64,000 nt of DNA from Flavobacterium notoginsengisoli (GTDB lineage: Bacteria > Bacteroidota > Bacteroidia > Flavobacteriales > Flavobacteriaceae). Both the position numbers and the translations under genes were made by a program. Below, piece after piece: positions 61,325 through 64,000 of the stretch (position 1 is the first letter of the stretch; each line of letters opens with the position of its first letter). The notes below the pieces were generated by a model that was given only the letters and a program-made list of their open reading frames with translations, made no database searches and was not told the DNA's origin. The stretch lies in NCBI RefSeq assembly GCF_014207905.1, contig NZ_JACHLB010000007.1:62001-126000 (forward strand), given 5' to 3'.

Positions 61325-63580
61325 ATGGATATAAAAAGAGATGCTTCGGATAAGCATAAAGGAATTAAACTACAAAAGCTTAGAGCTATCAAATTAGCTT
61401 TTGATACAATTATTGCAAATCCAAAGACACAATTCCATGTTGCTATCGAGAGTGATGGTGATGTGTTTATATATAGTGATAACAGAAAATTTATTGAAGA
61501 AAATAAAAATTATGAATCAAAAAACTTTTCTTTTTTTAGTCATCAAATATTAAATACTCTAGTATACTTTTTAGATTATTGGTTAAAGGATACAGTAAAT
61601 AAAAGCCCTAATGTTATTTTTAGCTTCTACTCAACTAATAGCATTTCTAAAGAATATAGTACTGAAAAAGTCAAAGATCTAAATATAAAATTACCTGAGA
61701 AACCTATTCTTGAATTACTCATTAGTAAAGAGTGGGATTCAGAAAATACACTTGTTGAAATATGTAAAAAAGTTATACTAAAAGAATATGAAAAACAATA
61801 TAAAGGGAAGAAAAATAAATATTTAATATTAGAAGAATTTTCAAACGATGATTGGCAATCTTTTTTTAGTCAAATTATTTGGAATTTTGAAATGCCTGCA
61901 AATGAAGATTTAGCAAATGAAATATTGGTATTGATAAGAGAATATGCAACTATTAAGCAAATAGATATTGACAACAAAGAAGTCTTCATCAAAGCTATGC
62001 TAGGACAAAGATTAGAGGACAAACAAGACGAAGGAGATACAGCAAATCGCTATTTAACTGATGAATCATTAGAGTTGATTTTTCACCAAATTGCCAATCA
62101 ACCTATTAATAAAAGCATATACAAATATGTAGATTTTGATTATGGCATATTTGTTCAAAACATTAAAGATTATACTTCTAGCTTTTTAAAAGAAAAATAT
62201 TTCTCCGTTAACAACAAAAAAGATCTCCCTAAGTTTTTATACAGAAATGTAAAAAAGCATAATTCAGAAATTAAAATACAAACTTCACATCTTGAAGAAA
62301 CTAGACCAGATAATTTGATTAAAAATGTTATCGTAGGAGATATTGATAGTTTTATTAATGACGTAAAACCTATTTTTCTGTTTGGTGAAATTGGAAGTGG
62401 GAAGAGTTCAATAATAGCACAATATGTAATTCATAAAAACAATGAAGATAACTTATGTTTACTGATTCCTGTCAATTCTATAAAAGGAAAAGTAACATCC
62501 GATTTTATATCTTTATTTGAATGTATTAATCAATTTATTAATTCTAATATATTGGTTCAAGTTGCATTTTTTAACTTTGAATTTATAATAAATAATAGAC
62601 CTGTTACTATTGTTCTTGATGGTTTAGATGAATTGAATAATCAAGAGGCAAGATATGTTGTAAGGCATTTAGCAAAGCTAAATAAGGATTATTCTGAAAT
62701 AACCATCATAGCAACAGGTAGACCAATAGAACTACAATCTATTATTAATTTTAATGATTGGAATTGCTTAACTACAATAGAATTAACGGAAAACGAAGTT
62801 CTCGAAATTCTAAAAAATGAAGCAATTGCAGCAAATATTCCTGAGGAACATGTTACAAACGATGCGATAAAAAGGCTTGATTTTTTAAAAAGCAGAAATG
62901 AATTATCTTTATTAGCCAAAACACCTTTAGTCGTTTGTTTACTTAGAGACTTTTTGACAGAAAGAGTTGAAGACGAAACTCTAGGTACTTTAATGTATAA
63001 GGTTTTATTGAAAAGATTAGAATGGGATGAAATTGATTTAAAAACAAACTATTTTAATTTCTTCAACGAGTTTCCAACTGCTATACAACGTGAAAATATT
63101 ATTGCAATCATTGCAGAAAAGATATTTTTATCTCAAACCAAACAAATAAAAGATGTTCAACTGTCACAAATAATCATAGATAGTCTAGAAAATGTTGAGA
63201 ATAAAAATAAAATCATCCCTGAAACAATTTTATTTTATAAAAATCTATTTTTACAATTAAATGGCAATTCTTTTAGTTTTATATCTCAACCATTACTAGA
63301 AATAGCTTATAGTCTCAAATTGGCTGAAAATATAAAAGACGAATCTTTTTTTATAGATATAAGTGATCATAATTGGAGATCTCTATCTTTTGCGATCGCA
63401 GTAAATCGTTTAAAAGGATATGCAATAGAACTTAATAAATCAATTTTTAAAATATTAAAAAAGTTATTGGTTTACGAAGACAATATACCTATTGCAGCAA
63501 TTATTGTTTCAGAATCTAAAAATTCAGAATTAGAAAACTTTTTATATCAGAAATTTCAAAACTTGAATTTAGACCTGTAA
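61325..63580 (+). CDS. NACHT/STAND NTPase with Cap4-like N-terminus, frameshifted
   Basis: These 751 residues are read before a frameshift. The first roughly 90 residues (IKLQKLRAIKLAFDTIIAN..., VAIESDGDVFIYSDNRK) resemble the start of Cap4/DUF4297-type nuclease domains, but catalytic residues are only partly visible. Walker A is GEIGSGKS at 354-361, Walker B VTIVLDGLDEL at 427-437, and ATGRPIEL plus helical repeats follow. STAND NTPases oligomerise on sensing a phage trigger and activate the N-terminal effector. It starts 15 bases after AbiEii. The open frame ends TAA 63578-63580, but protein-like sequence continues in another frame. Confidence 0.75.
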   Translation: MDIKRDASDKHKGIKLQKLRAIKLAFDTIIANPKTQFHVAIESDGDVFIYSDNRKFIEENKNYESKNFSFFSHQILNTLVYFLDYWLKDTVNKSPNVIFSFYSTNSISKEYSTEKVKDLNIKLPEKPILELLISKEWDSENTLVEICKKVILKEYEKQYKGKKNKYLILEEFSNDDWQSFFSQIIWNFEMPANEDLANEILVLIREYATIKQIDIDNKEVFIKAMLGQRLEDKQDEGDTANRYLTDESLELIFHQIANQPINKSIYKYVDFDYGIFVQNIKDYTSSFLKEKYFSVNNKKDLPKFLYRNVKKHNSEIKIQTSHLEETRPDNLIKNVIVGDIDSFINDVKPIFLFGEIGSGKSSIIAQYVIHKNNEDNLCLLIPVNSIKGKVTSDFISLFECINQFINSNILVQVAFFNFEFIINNRPVTIVLDGLDELNNQEARYVVRHLAKLNKDYSEITIIATGRPIELQSIINFNDWNCLTTIELTENEVLEILKNEAIAANIPEEHVTNDAIKRLDFLKSRNELSLLAKTPLVVCLLRDFLTERVEDETLGTLMYKVLLKRLEWDEIDLKTNYFNFFNEFPTAIQRENIIAIIAEKIFLSQTKQIKDVQLSQIIIDSLENVENKNKIIPETILFYKNLFLQLNGNSFSFISQPLLEIAYSLKLAENIKDESFFIDISDHNWRSLSFAIAVNRLKGYAIELNKSIFKILKKLLVYEDNIPIAAIIVSESKNSELENFLYQKFQNLNLDL

Positions 63581-64000
63581 AAACTTGGAGTGAGGGAAGT
63601 TTTTTTGGGGAACCAGATACATATTCACCTTATGCAATTGCAGAGGCAATACATTTAGCTGGAGATTCTGGATTTAATTGGTATTTTGAAGAATATTTAA
63701 ATCCTATACATCCAATACATAGTAGTGAAGAATCTCAAATAAAAGCTATTTTAGGTAGTTACTTTTTTATAGATAAATTTTCACTTAACGAAACAAAAAA
63801 AAGTAAATTAATAAATATTGTATATTATCATCTGGCTGCAAGAAGCCAAAGTTGCAGTTATTTTATCCCTTTGTTTGTTTTAATAGCCCCAGAAAAATTT
63901 GATTTAAAAACAAGATGTATAATGTTGGCACAGTTGCTACATCATAGGTTATATAATTCTAAATGTAAAGAACTACTACTTTTAGAAATTAAACAAGGTA
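63556..64000 (+). pseudogene. Frameshifted continuation of the NACHT/STAND gene
   Basis: From 63556 the frame one base back reads SKLEFRPVKTWSEGSFFGEP, and it stays open to the window end. It continues with YSPYAIAEAIHLAGDSGFNWYFE and IPLFVLIAPEKFDLKTRCIML. The natural join is QKF-SKLEF, needing one extra T in the T-run at 63554-63556. It is either a true frameshift or an assembly error in a homopolymer. The end of the gene lies beyond 64000. Confidence 0.7.

Larger units (their letters stand above)
41017..64000. mobile_element. Accessory island integrated at tRNA-Val; right end not seen
   Basis: The left edge is inferred from the recombinase gene abutting the tRNA 3' end and from the abrupt change of content. 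Recombinase, relaxase, toxin-antitoxin, IS remnant, stress module and defence genes replace housekeeping genes, and the mobilization part is visibly GC-richer. No second copy of the tRNA 3' end is present up to 64000, so the right end lies outside or the core is too short to spot. No coupling protein, VirB/Tra gene or ParA is visible, so within the window the element looks mobilizable, not self-transmissible. It may be several stacked elements. Confidence 0.6.

Noticed and set aside
41030-64000. Second copy of the tRNA-Val 3' end as right attachment site
   Set aside because: No match to the GGGTTCGAACCCC region or the ATCGCCC end was found on either strand by eye.

Overview
The window looks like a Flavobacterium (Bacteroidota) chromosome. 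It is AT-rich and has the Bacteroidota promoter box TAnnTTTG in front of many genes. It carries a menaquinone cluster (menD, menB, menA, menC), flavobacterial secreted and lipoprotein families, and no Shine-Dalgarno sites in most of its length. Species cannot be named from the sequence alone.

Bases 1 to about 40950 are ordinary core chromosome. A glutathione peroxidase tail, an acetyltransferase and a thioredoxin-like protein are followed by the dispersed menaquinone genes (menD 2222, menB 7513, menA 8451, menC 11598). Between and after these lie a CvfB-type RNA-binding protein, a UPF0173 hydrolase, an OmpA protein, a CYTH protein, YpdA, SelO, MsrA, a class V aminotransferase-like enzyme, an APC permease, an envelope cluster (M23 peptidase, lipoprotein, SpeE-like methyltransferase, PlsC), an M14 peptidase, an Lrp regulator, PEP carboxylase, DinB, RecQ, a polyamine pair (deoxyhypusine-synthase-like protein and arginine decarboxylase), AroB, proline dehydrogenase and an MsbA-type exporter. 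Many rho-independent terminators and several dispersed palindromic repeats fill the gaps.

A tRNA-Val(TAC) at 40952-41026 marks the junction with an accessory island that runs to the window end; no right boundary is visible. The first gene is a large serine recombinase whose stop codon lies inside the tRNA 3' end, translationally coupled to a 51-codon upstream ORF. Next come a mobilization pair (MobA-like accessory and MobB relaxase), an AbiEii/DUF6922 toxin-antitoxin candidate, and a decayed stretch (about 47390-49218). That stretch holds a second, inactivated mobA-mobB pair fused to an IS3 transposase fragment and then the PIWI half of a dead prokaryotic Argonaute.

Bases 49261-56242 hold an intact stress/metal module: PAP2 phosphatase, two DUF2231-like membrane proteins, an OmpR/histidine-kinase pair, a lipoprotein, a periplasmic rubrerythrin, a VIT1/CCC1 transporter and a bestrophin. 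Three promoters in it carry 11-bp-period TCTTTAG-like direct repeats, which suggests one regulon run by the embedded two-component system. The remainder is defence-like: a HEPN protein with a small partner, a divergent XRE regulator, an AbiEi/AbiEii pair, and a NACHT/STAND NTPase that is frameshifted near 63555 and runs off the window. Five separate frameshifts in the island are all explained by loss of one base from a homopolymer run.
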